Assembly: GCA_900549705.1 (NCBI GenBank)
Contig: URPI01000045.1
Location: 1-13,842 of the forward strand
Length of the DNA stretch: 13,842 nucleotides
DNA from: an uncultured Eubacteriales bacterium
GTDB taxonomy: Bacteria; Bacillota; Clostridia; Oscillospirales; Oscillospiraceae
Direction of reading: 5' to 3'
The notes below the pieces were generated by a model. That model made no database searches, was not told the origin of the DNA, and worked only from the letters and a program-made list of their open reading frames with translations. Numbering within the stretch: the first letter of the stretch is position 1; every line of letters begins with the position of its first letter. Below, piece after piece: positions 1 through 6,310 of this stretch. A program made the translations under genes and the position numbers.

Positions 1-206
1 TCGGAACCGGCAAGGCTGGCTGATGAGGGGTGGCGAGCGCTTAAAATCTCCACAGTAGCACGTTGAATGGAGAAAACTGAAACTCTACCACTCATCCAGC
101 TGCACTCATTTACCAACCTGTCGCCACCCCTCATCAGGCTTTTTTATCAACCGGTTCCGAAGTGCCGCTTGATAAAAAATCCAGCTTCCCCCCGGGGGAA
201 GCCAAG
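1..206. repeat. Inverted-repeat element, copy 1 (left end cut by window)
   Basis: MITE-like palindromic element with no coding capacity I would defend. An outer pair TCGGAACCGG (1-10) / CCGGTTCCGA (151-160) and an inner perfect 16-bp pair TGATGAGGGGTGGCGA (21-36) / TCGCCACCCCTCATCA (121-136) enclose about 84 bp. A further pair TTTTTTATCAA (140-150) / TTGATAAAAAA (169-179) can form a hairpin. The element ends in a 25-bp GC-rich quasi-palindrome at 182-206. The right half (about 92-206) is nearly identical to the copy at 3642-3753. By comparison with that copy, the matching left 25-bp arm should lie just upstream of this window. Together with the modules at 244-354 it fills the gap before the first gene. 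Confidence 0.8.
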
Positions 207-243
207 GGGTGCAAGCCGGAATCTGGTGCCATTCAACGTAGCG

Positions 244-310
244 CACCCCCTCAGTCAGCCCATTTGGGCTGACAGCTCCCCCAGAGGTGGAGCCAAGGGC
301 ACTTCGTGCC
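244..310 (+). repeat. Triple-hairpin repeat module B, copy 1
   Basis: A chain of three small hairpins: GTCAGCCC (254-261) / GGGCTGAC (266-273); an imperfect GCTCC/GGAGC stem around 275-293; and GGCAC (298-302) / GTGCC (306-310) with loop TTC. The same module occurs at 3876-3939 on this strand and reversed at 13756-13814. The hairpin arms are kept although loop bases differ, and in the third copy both arms of the last hairpin have changed. Modules of this kind resemble the dispersed palindromic repeats common in Faecalibacterium-group genomes, a resemblance recalled rather than searched. Confidence 0.75.
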
Positions 311-311
311 A

Positions 312-354
312 GCGGGTCGCCAAATTGGCGACCCCTACAGGGGCGGAGCAAAGG
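312..354 (+). repeat. Double-hairpin repeat module C, copy 1
   Basis: GGGTCGCC (314-321) / GGCGACCC (327-334) with a 5-nt loop, followed by and overlapping CCCCT (332-336) / AGGGG (339-343). It shares about 40 bp with 3805-3843. It lies directly after module B and ends about 45 bp before the first gene. No promoter with a credible -35 is visible between it and the gene at 400. Confidence 0.7.
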
Positions 355-399
355 GTGCCCCGCACCGGGAAATACAATATGTAAATAAGGAGAATGACC

Positions 400-630
400 A
401 TGGAAAAAACAGTAACAATCAAGCTGCCGCTGACACGCAGCGAAAAAGAGGACGTATTTGTGGGCATCAACGGGCGCAGCTGGCTGCTCCAGCGGGGCAT
501 CGAGGTGGAAGTGCCCTGGAACGTGGTGAAGGTCTTGGAGCGGCAGGAAAAAATGCTGGCGCAGGCACTGGAATTTGAAAACCAGGCCGCCGCCCCTCTG
601 GCACAGCTGGAAAAGAGGGAGCTGGCATGA
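400..630 (+). CDS. Small phage head-region protein (76 aa)
   Basis: Function not assigned. The N-terminal pattern, a short basic VTIKLPLTR strand followed by DVFVGINGRSWLLQRG and a VEVPWNVVKVL helix, matches a small protein I recall directly downstream of the major capsid gene in many Firmicutes phages; the recall is from memory, not a search. The C-terminal half is a glutamate/alanine-rich helix. Two ATGs are available. The one at 394 sits 1 nt from the AAGGAG at 387-392, while the one at 400 has 7-nt spacing, so 400 is chosen. It overlaps the next gene by 4 nt (ATGA), suggesting coupled translation. It is the first gene of the visible late operon and follows a 350-bp repeat cluster. It could also be a capsid decoration or assembly factor. 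Confidence 0.7.
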   Translation: MEKTVTIKLPLTRSEKEDVFVGINGRSWLLQRGIEVEVPWNVVKVLERQEKMLAQALEFENQAAAPLAQLEKRELA

Positions 631-974
631 CCGCCCTGGATGCAGTTTCCTGGGTGGACGGCAAGCAGCACAATGTGTTTTCCCTGACGGACAAGCTGCT
701 GTGGCTCAGCCAGGTGGAAGCGGAGGTGCGGGCGCTATGGAGCCGCTGCGGCAAAAATGTGCCCCCGGAAGACATGAAAGCGGACACTGTGCTGCTGATT
801 CCCAAGCCCTATGAGGGCATCTACACCCACTACCTGGAAGCCCAGGTGCACTACGCCAACCAGGAATATCTGAAATTCAACAATGCCATGGGGCTGTTTG
901 CGGCGCTGTGGCAGGAATACGCCAACACCCTCCGCCGGGATGCTCCCAGGGGCGGGCGGCGAAAGTTCTTTTAA
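627..974 (+). CDS. Probable phage head-tail connector-like protein (115 aa)
   Basis: Mostly helical 115-aa protein. The C-terminal stretch (YANQEYLKFNNAMGLFAALW, about residues 77-96, then QEYANTLRRD) resembles the C-terminus of small connector or neck proteins, where a NNAMALF-like helix precedes a basic tail. Position supports this: it comes immediately after the capsid-region gene and before the large tail hub-like gene. The start codon overlaps the previous stop (ATGA) and is preceded by an AGAGGGAG ribosome binding site. Identity as a connector is inference from size, helical content and order; I see no catalytic motif. The basic C-terminus (RGGRRKFF) could contact DNA or a portal ring. 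Confidence 0.6.
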   Translation: MTALDAVSWVDGKQHNVFSLTDKLLWLSQVEAEVRALWSRCGKNVPPEDMKADTVLLIPKPYEGIYTHYLEAQVHYANQEYLKFNNAMGLFAALWQEYANTLRRDAPRGGRRKFF

Positions 975-986
975 GGAGGGATGGGG

Positions 987-2696
987 ATGCAGATTCCCAC
1001 CTTGAAGCAGGGGAATGTGAGCCGGGAAAATGTGACCTCCTTCGGCGGCTATCATGCCGGGGCGAGGATCGCCGAGGGGGAGTTTGCAGCCATGAAAAAC
1101 TGCACCGGTGACCAGTTCCCCCTGATTGCCACCCGGCGGAAGCGAGGGGTCTATGCTGCCCCGCAAAAATGCAATGGGCTATTGGCAAAGGACAGTCTTT
1201 GCTGGGTGGATGGCAGCAAATTTGTGATGAACGGCTATGAAACCGAGCTGCATCTGACGGACAGCCCCAAGCAGCTGGTGTCCATGGGGGCATATGTGAT
1301 TATTTTCCCGGACAAAAAGTACATTAACACCGCAGACCTCTCGGATTTCGGCAATCTGGAAGCGGAGTTCACCTCCGCCGGGACGGTGAAATTCACCCCG
1401 GTGGACGGGGACGGAAAGCCCCTGATTCCCGCCTACACCCAGCCGGAGGAGCCGGAAAAGCCGGAAAACGGGGCGCTGTGGCTGGACACCTCCGGGGCGG
1501 GGGCGCTGCTGCAATGGTCTGCCGGAACGGGAATGTGGGTCAGCGTGGACAATACCCTGGTGCGTATCTCCTGCCCCAACATGGGCGTGTCCTTCCGCCC
1601 GGGGGACGGGGTACAGCTGACGGGCGTACCGGCGGGGGTGGTGACCAGCGGGGTGATTGCAGACTGCGGCAGGGACTATGTGACGGTGCCGGGGCTGCTG
1701 GAACGGGAAACCAGCCTGGATACCCCGGTGACGGTGGGGCGGTATCTGCCCCTGATGGACATGGTCATGGAATGCGGCAACCGACTGTGGGGCTGCCGGT
1801 ACGGACTGAACCGGGCGGGGGCAGTGGTCAACGAAATCTACGCCAGCAAGCTGGGAGATTTCCGGAACTGGAACTGCTTCCAGGGGGTCAGCACCGACAG
1901 CTATTGCGTCAGTCTGGGCGCAGATGGCCCCTTTACCGGGGCGGTGCAGCACCTGGGCTACCCGGTGTTTTTCCGGGAGGACTGCATCCACAGGCTCTAT
2001 GGCAGCACCCCTGCCACCTTCCGACTGCAAACCACCCCCTGTCCCGGCGTGCAGCAGGGATGCAGCCAGAGTCTGGCACGGGTGGGGCAAATGCTCTATT
2101 ACAAGTCCCCCACCGGGGTCTGCGCCTATGACGGGGCGGTGCCGGTGATGGTGAGCCAGAAGCTGGGGGTTATGCCCTGCACCCGGGCTGCCGCCGGGGC
2201 ACTGGGAGACAAATACTACCTGTGCATCCAGGAGGAGGAGACCACCGGGCGGCTATGGGTGTATGACACCGCCCGAGGGCTGTGGCACCGGGAGGATGAC
2301 ACCCGGGTGCGCTGGTTCTGCACCTGCCGGGACGATCTGTTCTTTGTCAACGGGGCGGGGCAAATCATCAGTGTCATGGGCAGAGGGCAGCCGGAGGAGG
2401 AAATTTCCTGGATGCTGGAAACCGGAATGCTGGGCACCCTGACCCCGGACAGCAAGACACTGACCCGGCTGAACCTGCGGCTGGAGCTGGAACAGCAGGC
2501 AACGGTGTGGGTGCAATATGACGGGGACGACTTCTGGACACCTGTTGCCACGGTGTATGGCAGCGCCGGACAGTGCTTTAATTTGCCGGTGGCGGTGCGC
2601 CGCTGTGACCGACTGCGGCTGCGGTTGGCAGGCACCGGCTTTATGCGGCTCAGCTGCATCACCAAGACCATGGAGCGGGGGAGTGATGTACTGTGA
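987..2696 (+). CDS. Phage tail hub/nozzle-like structural protein (569 aa)
   Basis: Large beta-rich protein. The N-terminus (TSFGGYHAGARIAEGEFAAM, then LIATRRKRGVY, then a Trp/Val-rich LCWVDGSKFVMNG segment and KQLVSMGAYVIIFPDKKY) is a pattern I recall from uncharacterised structural proteins of clostridial prophages. Its repeated short strands recall the propeller-like nozzle proteins of short-tailed phages (T7 gp12 or P22 gp10 type). Residues about 149-185 form a proline-rich linker plus an NGALWLDTS...W module of the sort found in fibre proteins. The AAGGAGG at 973-979 abuts the ATG at 981, so the ATG at 987 (7-nt spacing) is the better start. The stop overlaps the next start by 4 nt. Structural role is fairly sure; the nozzle assignment is inference. 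Confidence 0.7.
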   Translation: MQIPTLKQGNVSRENVTSFGGYHAGARIAEGEFAAMKNCTGDQFPLIATRRKRGVYAAPQKCNGLLAKDSLCWVDGSKFVMNGYETELHLTDSPKQLVSMGAYVIIFPDKKYINTADLSDFGNLEAEFTSAGTVKFTPVDGDGKPLIPAYTQPEEPEKPENGALWLDTSGAGALLQWSAGTGMWVSVDNTLVRISCPNMGVSFRPGDGVQLTGVPAGVVTSGVIADCGRDYVTVPGLLERETSLDTPVTVGRYLPLMDMVMECGNRLWGCRYGLNRAGAVVNEIYASKLGDFRNWNCFQGVSTDSYCVSLGADGPFTGAVQHLGYPVFFREDCIHRLYGSTPATFRLQTTPCPGVQQGCSQSLARVGQMLYYKSPTGVCAYDGAVPVMVSQKLGVMPCTRAAAGALGDKYYLCIQEEETTGRLWVYDTARGLWHREDDTRVRWFCTCRDDLFFVNGAGQIISVMGRGQPEEEISWMLETGMLGTLTPDSKTLTRLNLRLELEQQATVWVQYDGDDFWTPVATVYGSAGQCFNLPVAVRRCDRLRLRLAGTGFMRLSCITKTMERGSDVL

Positions 2697-3415
2697 CCGG
2701 CATTGAAATTCGCCCGCCCCAGCTCACCGGCGGCACGCCCCAGGAGCAGCTGGGACAGCTCCAGCGGTATCTGACTGCGCTGGCGCAGCAGCTGCAATTT
2801 GCCTTTGACGCGGTGCAGGGGGGCAGCCCGGAAACGGCAGCCGCTCCGCTTCCGCCCCGGCAGCAGGAGCAGCAGCGGCAGGAAACCCTGCGCCAGCTGA
2901 AAGCCCTGATTCTGAAAAGCGCCCAGGTGACTCAGGTGCTGGAACAGCAGGTGGGCAAGCGGTTGGAAGGAAAATATGTGGCGGTGAGCCAGTTCGGCAC
3001 CTACTGCCAGGAGACCAGCCAGACCCTGGAAGCCAACTCCCGGGAGTTGAAGCAGACCTTCCAGAATGTGCAGCAGCTGGAAAGCACGGTGGCGGGGCTG
3101 GGCAGCGCCGTCCGGGAGGTAAACGCCAGCATTCGCACCGGCGAAATTGCCGACGGGATTTACGGCGTGGAAATCGGGCAGCAGGAGCGGGAGGAGGGCA
3201 TCATCCGCTTCCGGCGCTATGCCCGGCTGACGGCGGAGAAGCTGTCGTTTTATGACAGCAATGAAATTGAAGTGGCCTATGTCAGCAACCACCGCCTATA
3301 TGTGACGGCAGCGGAGATTGCAGAGGTTTCCGCCGGGCGCTTGTCCGTTCCCCACGTCCAGATGGGGGAATACACCTGGCAGGTGGGGCAGGACGGGCAT
3401 TTGAGTTTGCGGTAG
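2693..3415 (+). CDS. Coiled-coil phage tail appendage protein (240 aa)
   Basis: GTG start inside the previous gene's stop region (GTGA overlap), with GGGGAG at 2678-2683 as ribosome binding site. Residues about 15-145 are glutamine/leucine-rich heptad-like helices, including a very Q-rich stretch around residues 55-70, so a trimeric coiled coil is likely. The C-terminal part (from about residue 177: ARLTAEKLSFYDSNEIEVAY, then VSNHRLYVT) is a beta domain I recall from tail or baseplate appendage proteins of Firmicutes phages, ending in a GEYTWQVGQDGHLSLR-like terminal strand. The likely role is a trimeric fibre or adaptor joining the tail hub to receptor-binding proteins. There are no enzymatic motifs. 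The gene is followed by the 558-bp repeat-filled gap. Confidence 0.65.
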   Translation: MTGIEIRPPQLTGGTPQEQLGQLQRYLTALAQQLQFAFDAVQGGSPETAAAPLPPRQQEQQRQETLRQLKALILKSAQVTQVLEQQVGKRLEGKYVAVSQFGTYCQETSQTLEANSRELKQTFQNVQQLESTVAGLGSAVREVNASIRTGEIADGIYGVEIGQQEREEGIIRFRRYARLTAEKLSFYDSNEIEVAYVSNHRLYVTAAEIAEVSAGRLSVPHVQMGEYTWQVGQDGHLSLR

Positions 3416-3431
3416 GGGAAGGAAATTCAGG

Positions 3432-3494
3432 ATGGTGACCAGACGCAAACGCAACAGAGTGCTTTGTTGGATGGTAATGTCTAATGGTTTCTGA
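3432..3494 (+). CDS. Possible 20-aa basic peptide, perhaps a gene remnant
   Basis: ATG with an AAGGAA-type ribosome binding site (about 3419-3424) at good spacing, encoding 20 residues that begin MVTRRKRNRV and end before a TGA at 3492-3494. The stop lies 4 bp before the left arm of the inverted-repeat element at 3498. It could be a real micro-gene, a 5' remnant of a gene displaced by the element, or chance. Only the ribosome binding site and position favour it. Confidence 0.2.
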   Translation: MVTRRKRNRVLCWMVMSNGF

Positions 3495-3497
3495 GTT

Positions 3498-3753
3498 CTT
3501 GGCTTCCCCCGGGGGGAAGCTGTCACGATGAAATATCGGTATCTCGGAACCGATATTTTGTCGTGACTGATGAGGGGTGGCGATGGCTAAAAGTTATAGA
3601 TTTCCCTGTTGAGCGGAGAAAACCAGAACATACGCCCTTCATCCAGCTGCATTCATTTACCAACCTGTCGCCGCCCCTCATCAGTCTTTTTTATCAACCG
3701 GTTCCGAAGCGCCGGTTAATAAAAAATCCAGCTTCCCCCCGGGGGAAGCCAAG
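3498..3753. repeat. 256-bp MITE-like element with 25-bp terminal inverted repeats, copy 2
   Basis: The arms at 3498-3522 and 3729-3753 are perfect 25-bp inverted repeats, each itself a quasi-palindrome (GCTTCCCCC around one central base). Nested inside are a long hairpin (3522-3567), the pair TGATGAGGGGTGGCGA (3568-3583) / TCGCCGCCCCTCATCA (3668-3683, one mismatch), and TTTTTTATCAACCGG / CCGGTTAATAAAAAA (one mismatch; 3686-3725 region). The right half closely matches copy 1 at the window start. No ORF with family resemblance lies inside and no clear target-site duplication is visible. It sits in the late operon between the tail appendage gene and the 264-aa protein gene. It may be mobilised in trans or act as an RNA structure. 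Confidence 0.8.
3522..3567. other. 19-bp stem hairpin within the repeat element
   Basis: The arms 3522-3540 and 3549-3567 pair over 19 positions (GTCACGA, two G-U wobbles in RNA, then AAATATCGGT with ACCGATATTT) around the 8-nt loop ATCTCGGA. The lower stem starts on the last base of the left 25-bp arm and ends directly before the inner 16-bp repeat. There is no U-tract after it, so it is not a canonical intrinsic terminator. Confidence 0.7.
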
Positions 3754-3804
3754 GGGAGGTAGCGGCAGCTGCTTCCGTGCAACGTACCCAGTTGTTCCGG
3801 AAGT

Positions 3805-3843
3805 GGCGGGTCGCCAGGTTGGCGCCCCCTACAGGGGCGGGGC
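3805..3843 (+). repeat. Double-hairpin repeat module C, copy 2
   Basis: GGGTCGCC (3808-3815) / GGCGCCCC (3821-3828, one mismatch), then CCCCT / AGGGG with a 2-nt loop. It matches 312-354. Here module C precedes module B, whereas at the window start it follows B, so the modules have moved independently. Confidence 0.7.
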
Positions 3844-3875
3844 AGAATTACGAGCTTGTACCATTCAATGGGGTA

Positions 3876-3939
3876 CACCCCCTCAGCTTCGCTGCGCTCA
3901 GCAGCTCCCCCAGAGGTGGAGCCAAGGGCACTTCGTGCC
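3876..3939 (+). repeat. Triple-hairpin repeat module B, copy 2
   Basis: Shares the ACCCCCTCAG start, the AGCTCCCCCAGAGGTGGAGC hairpin and the GGCAC-TTC-GTGCC hairpin with 244-310. The first hairpin is replaced by an unrelated short palindromic sequence (CTTCGCTGCGCTCAG). It ends 34 bp before the next start codon. With the modules at 3498-3753 and 3805-3843 it accounts for nearly all of the 558-bp gap; I see no convincing promoter in that gap. Confidence 0.7.
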
Positions 3940-3973
3940 GGTAAGGTAACCATAAACAAAGGAAAGGAACACA

Positions 3974-4768
3974 ATGGCAAAAAAGGAATACAAAGCATCC
4001 TCCGCTGTGACCGATGCAAAAAAGAAGATGGAGGAGCATGGGCAGAAAAAGCCCGACCAGTATGTATCGGAATATGAAGGGGCGCTGCGGGATGCCATGG
4101 AGAAAATTCTCAATCAGGAGGATTTTCAGTACCGGCTCAACGGCGATGCCCTGTATCGGCAGTACCGCAATCAGGCGGTGAAAAACGGGCAGCGTGCCAT
4201 GGAGGATACCATGGGGCGTGCCGCCGCCCTCACCGGGGGCTATGGCAGCTCCTATGCCCAGAGCGTGGGGCAGCAGGCCTATGCCCAGCAGATTGATGCG
4301 CTGGGCGACAAAATCCCGGCGCTGTACCGCCTCGCCATGGAGCAGTATCAGCTCCGTGCCCAGGGCTTGCAGGATCGTTATCGGCTGCTGGGGGATGCGG
4401 AAAATCAGGCATACCGCCGCTACACCGATTCCCTGAACGCATGGCAGGCAGAGGCCGACCGACTGATGCAGCAGTACACCGACACCAAGGAGCAGGATTA
4501 CAGTGCTTGGCGGGACGAGATTGCCGACTGGAAGTGGCAGCAGGACTTTGACGAAAACAAGCGCCGCTACGACCAGGAATGGGACGATAAGCACCCCCGG
4601 TACAGCGCTCCCTCCGTCAGCTACAGCTATTCTTCCGGCAGCAACGGCGGCAAGAAAACGGACACGGGTAAAACGGACAGGAAGGCTACCGGCGCTTTAG
4701 GAGTGCTTGGTTCCGTGCTGGGGGCATTGAGTGCCGCTTCCGGCAAGCTGTACCCCAAGAAGAAATAA
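3974..4768 (+). CDS. Conserved phage virion-associated protein, possible ejection protein (264 aa)
   Basis: Function unknown. The core around residues 50-98 (DFQYRLNGDALYRQYRNQA, then AMEDTMGRAAALTGGYGSSY, then AQSVGQQAY) is a strongly recognisable motif of an uncharacterised protein of Lachnospiraceae/Oscillospiraceae prophages, recalled from memory. The N-terminus is lysine-rich and charged; the middle (about 95-205) is long helix with many Tyr, Gln and Arg. A Ser/Gly-rich linker (about 207-235) leads to a glycine/alanine-rich hydrophobic segment, LGVLGSVLGALSAASG, and a basic PKKK end. A soluble helical body with a membrane-active C-terminus and a place between tail hub and fibre genes would suit an internal/ejection protein of a short-tailed phage, but this is inference. 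The ribosome binding site is AAAGGAAAGGAA just upstream. Confidence 0.65.
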   Translation: MAKKEYKASSAVTDAKKKMEEHGQKKPDQYVSEYEGALRDAMEKILNQEDFQYRLNGDALYRQYRNQAVKNGQRAMEDTMGRAAALTGGYGSSYAQSVGQQAYAQQIDALGDKIPALYRLAMEQYQLRAQGLQDRYRLLGDAENQAYRRYTDSLNAWQAEADRLMQQYTDTKEQDYSAWRDEIADWKWQQDFDENKRRYDQEWDDKHPRYSAPSVSYSYSSGSNGGKKTDTGKTDRKATGALGVLGSVLGALSAASGKLYPKKK

Positions 4769-4780
4769 GGGGGTGGCGGC

Positions 4781-6310
4781 ATGGTTGTGACAATCAATCC
4801 CTATTGCCGCGTGACGTTGGAGGTGCAGGGGGATGTGGTGAACAATACCTCCACCGTGCGGGTGACAAAGCTGGAGCTGCGCAATCCTGACGGAACCAAC
4901 GTGGGCAACTGCTGGGTGCTGGGTGAAATCCGCCTGGGCGGGATGCTGGCGGCCAACATGATTCTGAACAACACCCAAAGCTGCGCCCTGACCTTTTACA
5001 GCGGGTGGGATGGCGGAGGCGTTGGAACCTGGAGCGGCTACAGCTGCCGGGATGTGGAGGTCAGCCACCGCAGTGACGGCACCATGGAGGCCGACATTAC
5101 CGTTAGCTTTGACCTGTACACCACCAGCCAACGCTATTTGAACAGTCTGCGTTATACCGGTTCTGCCTCCCTGCCCCGGATTCCCCGCGTCACGGCGCTT
5201 TATGCCCGGGGAAATTGTCTGGGGGAGCCGGTACGTCTTCAGCTGACCCGTGCTGCGGCAGATTTCCGGGACAGTATTTTCTGGAAGTGCGGCGAAGCGC
5301 ATGGGGTGGTGGCGGAGAAAATCCGGGAGACGCAGCTATCCTGGACACCGCCGATTTCCCTGGCGGAGCAGCAGACGGCGGGCACGGCGGTGAGCGTGAC
5401 GTTCACGGTGCAAACCTTCTGCGGGGAGGAGCCGGTGGGCACGTCTGCCACTGCGCTGAATCTGGAAATTCCGGCGGACATTGTCCCCACCCTGACGGTG
5501 ACGGTGGAGGATCCTCTGGGGTATTCCGGCCAATACGGCGGCTATATCCAGGGGCAGAGCCGAGCGCTGGTGAAAACCCAGGCGCAGGGCAGCTGCGGGG
5601 CTTCCATTCGGGATATTGCCGTGCAGTGCGGTGGGCTGACCGGCACGGGAGCGCAGTGCGGGTTTACTTTGGAACGCAGCGGCGATGTGGAAATTGCCGT
5701 GACGGCCACGGACAGCCGGGGACGCAGCACCCGGGTGGTGCAGCACATCACCGTACTGCCCTATGAAGTTCCCCGGGTGCAGATCACAGGAGCTTTCCGC
5801 TGCGGCGCGGATGGGGCAGCACAGCCGGACGGAACGTGGCTCTGCTTGCAGTTTGGAGCGCGGGTAACACCTGTGTCCGGGGGAAGTGCGGCCTATCAGG
5901 CCGTCTGCCGGGAGCATGGCGGCGGGCAGACCCGCAGTGTGCCGCTGCCGGATTATGCAGGGCTGTTTGAAGTGGCCGGGACGGTGGTGCTGCCCGCCGG
6001 GGCGGACAGCGGCTATGACTGCGCCGTGTGCGTGACGGACAGCTTTGTGACGGTGAGCAGCCAGAGTGCCTTCGTGCCGGTGGCCTTTGCCCTGCTGGAC
6101 TTTTCCCGGACGGAGAAGGCGGTGGGCATCGGAATGCGGGCGATCAAGGAAGAAACACTCAGCGTGGGCTTGCAGCTGGACATGGCAGAGCACGGCATCC
6201 GCAATCTGGCAGACCCCACGGAAGCTCAGGATGCCGCCACCAAGGCGTATGTGGATGCGCTGGTGAAAGCGGCGCTGGAATCAAAATCATGGAAAGGAGA
6301 GAGCGAATGA
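4781..6310 (+). CDS. DUF859-like phage fibre/minor structural protein (509 aa)
   Basis: Beta-sandwich-rich protein. The N-terminal region (about 1-130) has alternating strands and a GEIRLGGMLAANMI / SGWDGGGVGTWSGYS pattern. The middle (about 135-430) reads as several Ig/FN3-like domains, including SWTPPISLA, VTVEDPLGYSGQYGGYIQG and ATDSRGRST, as in DUF859 phage structural proteins. The C-terminus carries a fibre hinge signature: GIRNLADPTEAQDAATKAYV (residues 472-491), seen in many phage fibres. The likely role is a distal fibre contacting cell-wall carbohydrate. The ATG at 4781 has an AAGGGGG ribosome binding site at 7 nt. Its stop overlaps the tail spike start (ATGA), so the two are probably made in a fixed ratio. 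The family call is from pattern memory; a fibre role is fairly confident. Confidence 0.7.
   Translation: MVVTINPYCRVTLEVQGDVVNNTSTVRVTKLELRNPDGTNVGNCWVLGEIRLGGMLAANMILNNTQSCALTFYSGWDGGGVGTWSGYSCRDVEVSHRSDGTMEADITVSFDLYTTSQRYLNSLRYTGSASLPRIPRVTALYARGNCLGEPVRLQLTRAAADFRDSIFWKCGEAHGVVAEKIRETQLSWTPPISLAEQQTAGTAVSVTFTVQTFCGEEPVGTSATALNLEIPADIVPTLTVTVEDPLGYSGQYGGYIQGQSRALVKTQAQGSCGASIRDIAVQCGGLTGTGAQCGFTLERSGDVEIAVTATDSRGRSTRVVQHITVLPYEVPRVQITGAFRCGADGAAQPDGTWLCLQFGARVTPVSGGSAAYQAVCREHGGGQTRSVPLPDYAGLFEVAGTVVLPAGADSGYDCAVCVTDSFVTVSSQSAFVPVAFALLDFSRTEKAVGIGMRAIKEETLSVGLQLDMAEHGIRNLADPTEAQDAATKAYVDALVKAALESKSWKGESE

Noticed and set aside
121..150. Intrinsic terminator from the 16-bp stem followed by six T residues
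   Set aside because: The two stem arms are about 84 bp apart, and the T run itself pairs with a downstream A run; termination is possible but not supported as a simple terminator.
1..354. CRISPR array or tRNA-like cluster from dense hairpins
   Set aside because: Modules differ in sequence and length, there is no regular repeat-spacer spacing, no cas gene, and no cloverleaf or CCA-type acceptor.
373..378. TACAAT as a -10 box before the first phage gene
   Set aside because: No -35-like hexamer at the right distance; the gene is probably read from an upstream late promoter.
67..384. Open reading frame of 105 codons across the first repeat cluster (similar one at 3563-3949)
   Set aside because: Both are read through the repeat modules, share sequence only because the repeats do, lack ribosome binding sites and show no protein-like conservation.
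2216..3292. Long antisense frame (358 codons) opposite the tail hub and appendage genes; similar ones at 1179-2090, 5336-6193 and 6787-7839
   Set aside because: High G+C makes stop-free antisense frames common; composition is Pro/Arg/His/Gly-rich and the plus-strand genes have clear families and ribosome binding sites.
3848..4594. Minus-strand frame of 248 codons with hydrophobic residues
   Set aside because: It is antisense to the conserved 264-aa phage protein and runs into the repeat cluster; no ribosome binding site or family resemblance.
6028..6306. Longer N-terminus for the tail spike
   Set aside because: The added residues are an alternate frame of the upstream fibre gene; the ATG at 6307 has the ribosome binding site and ATGA coupling.
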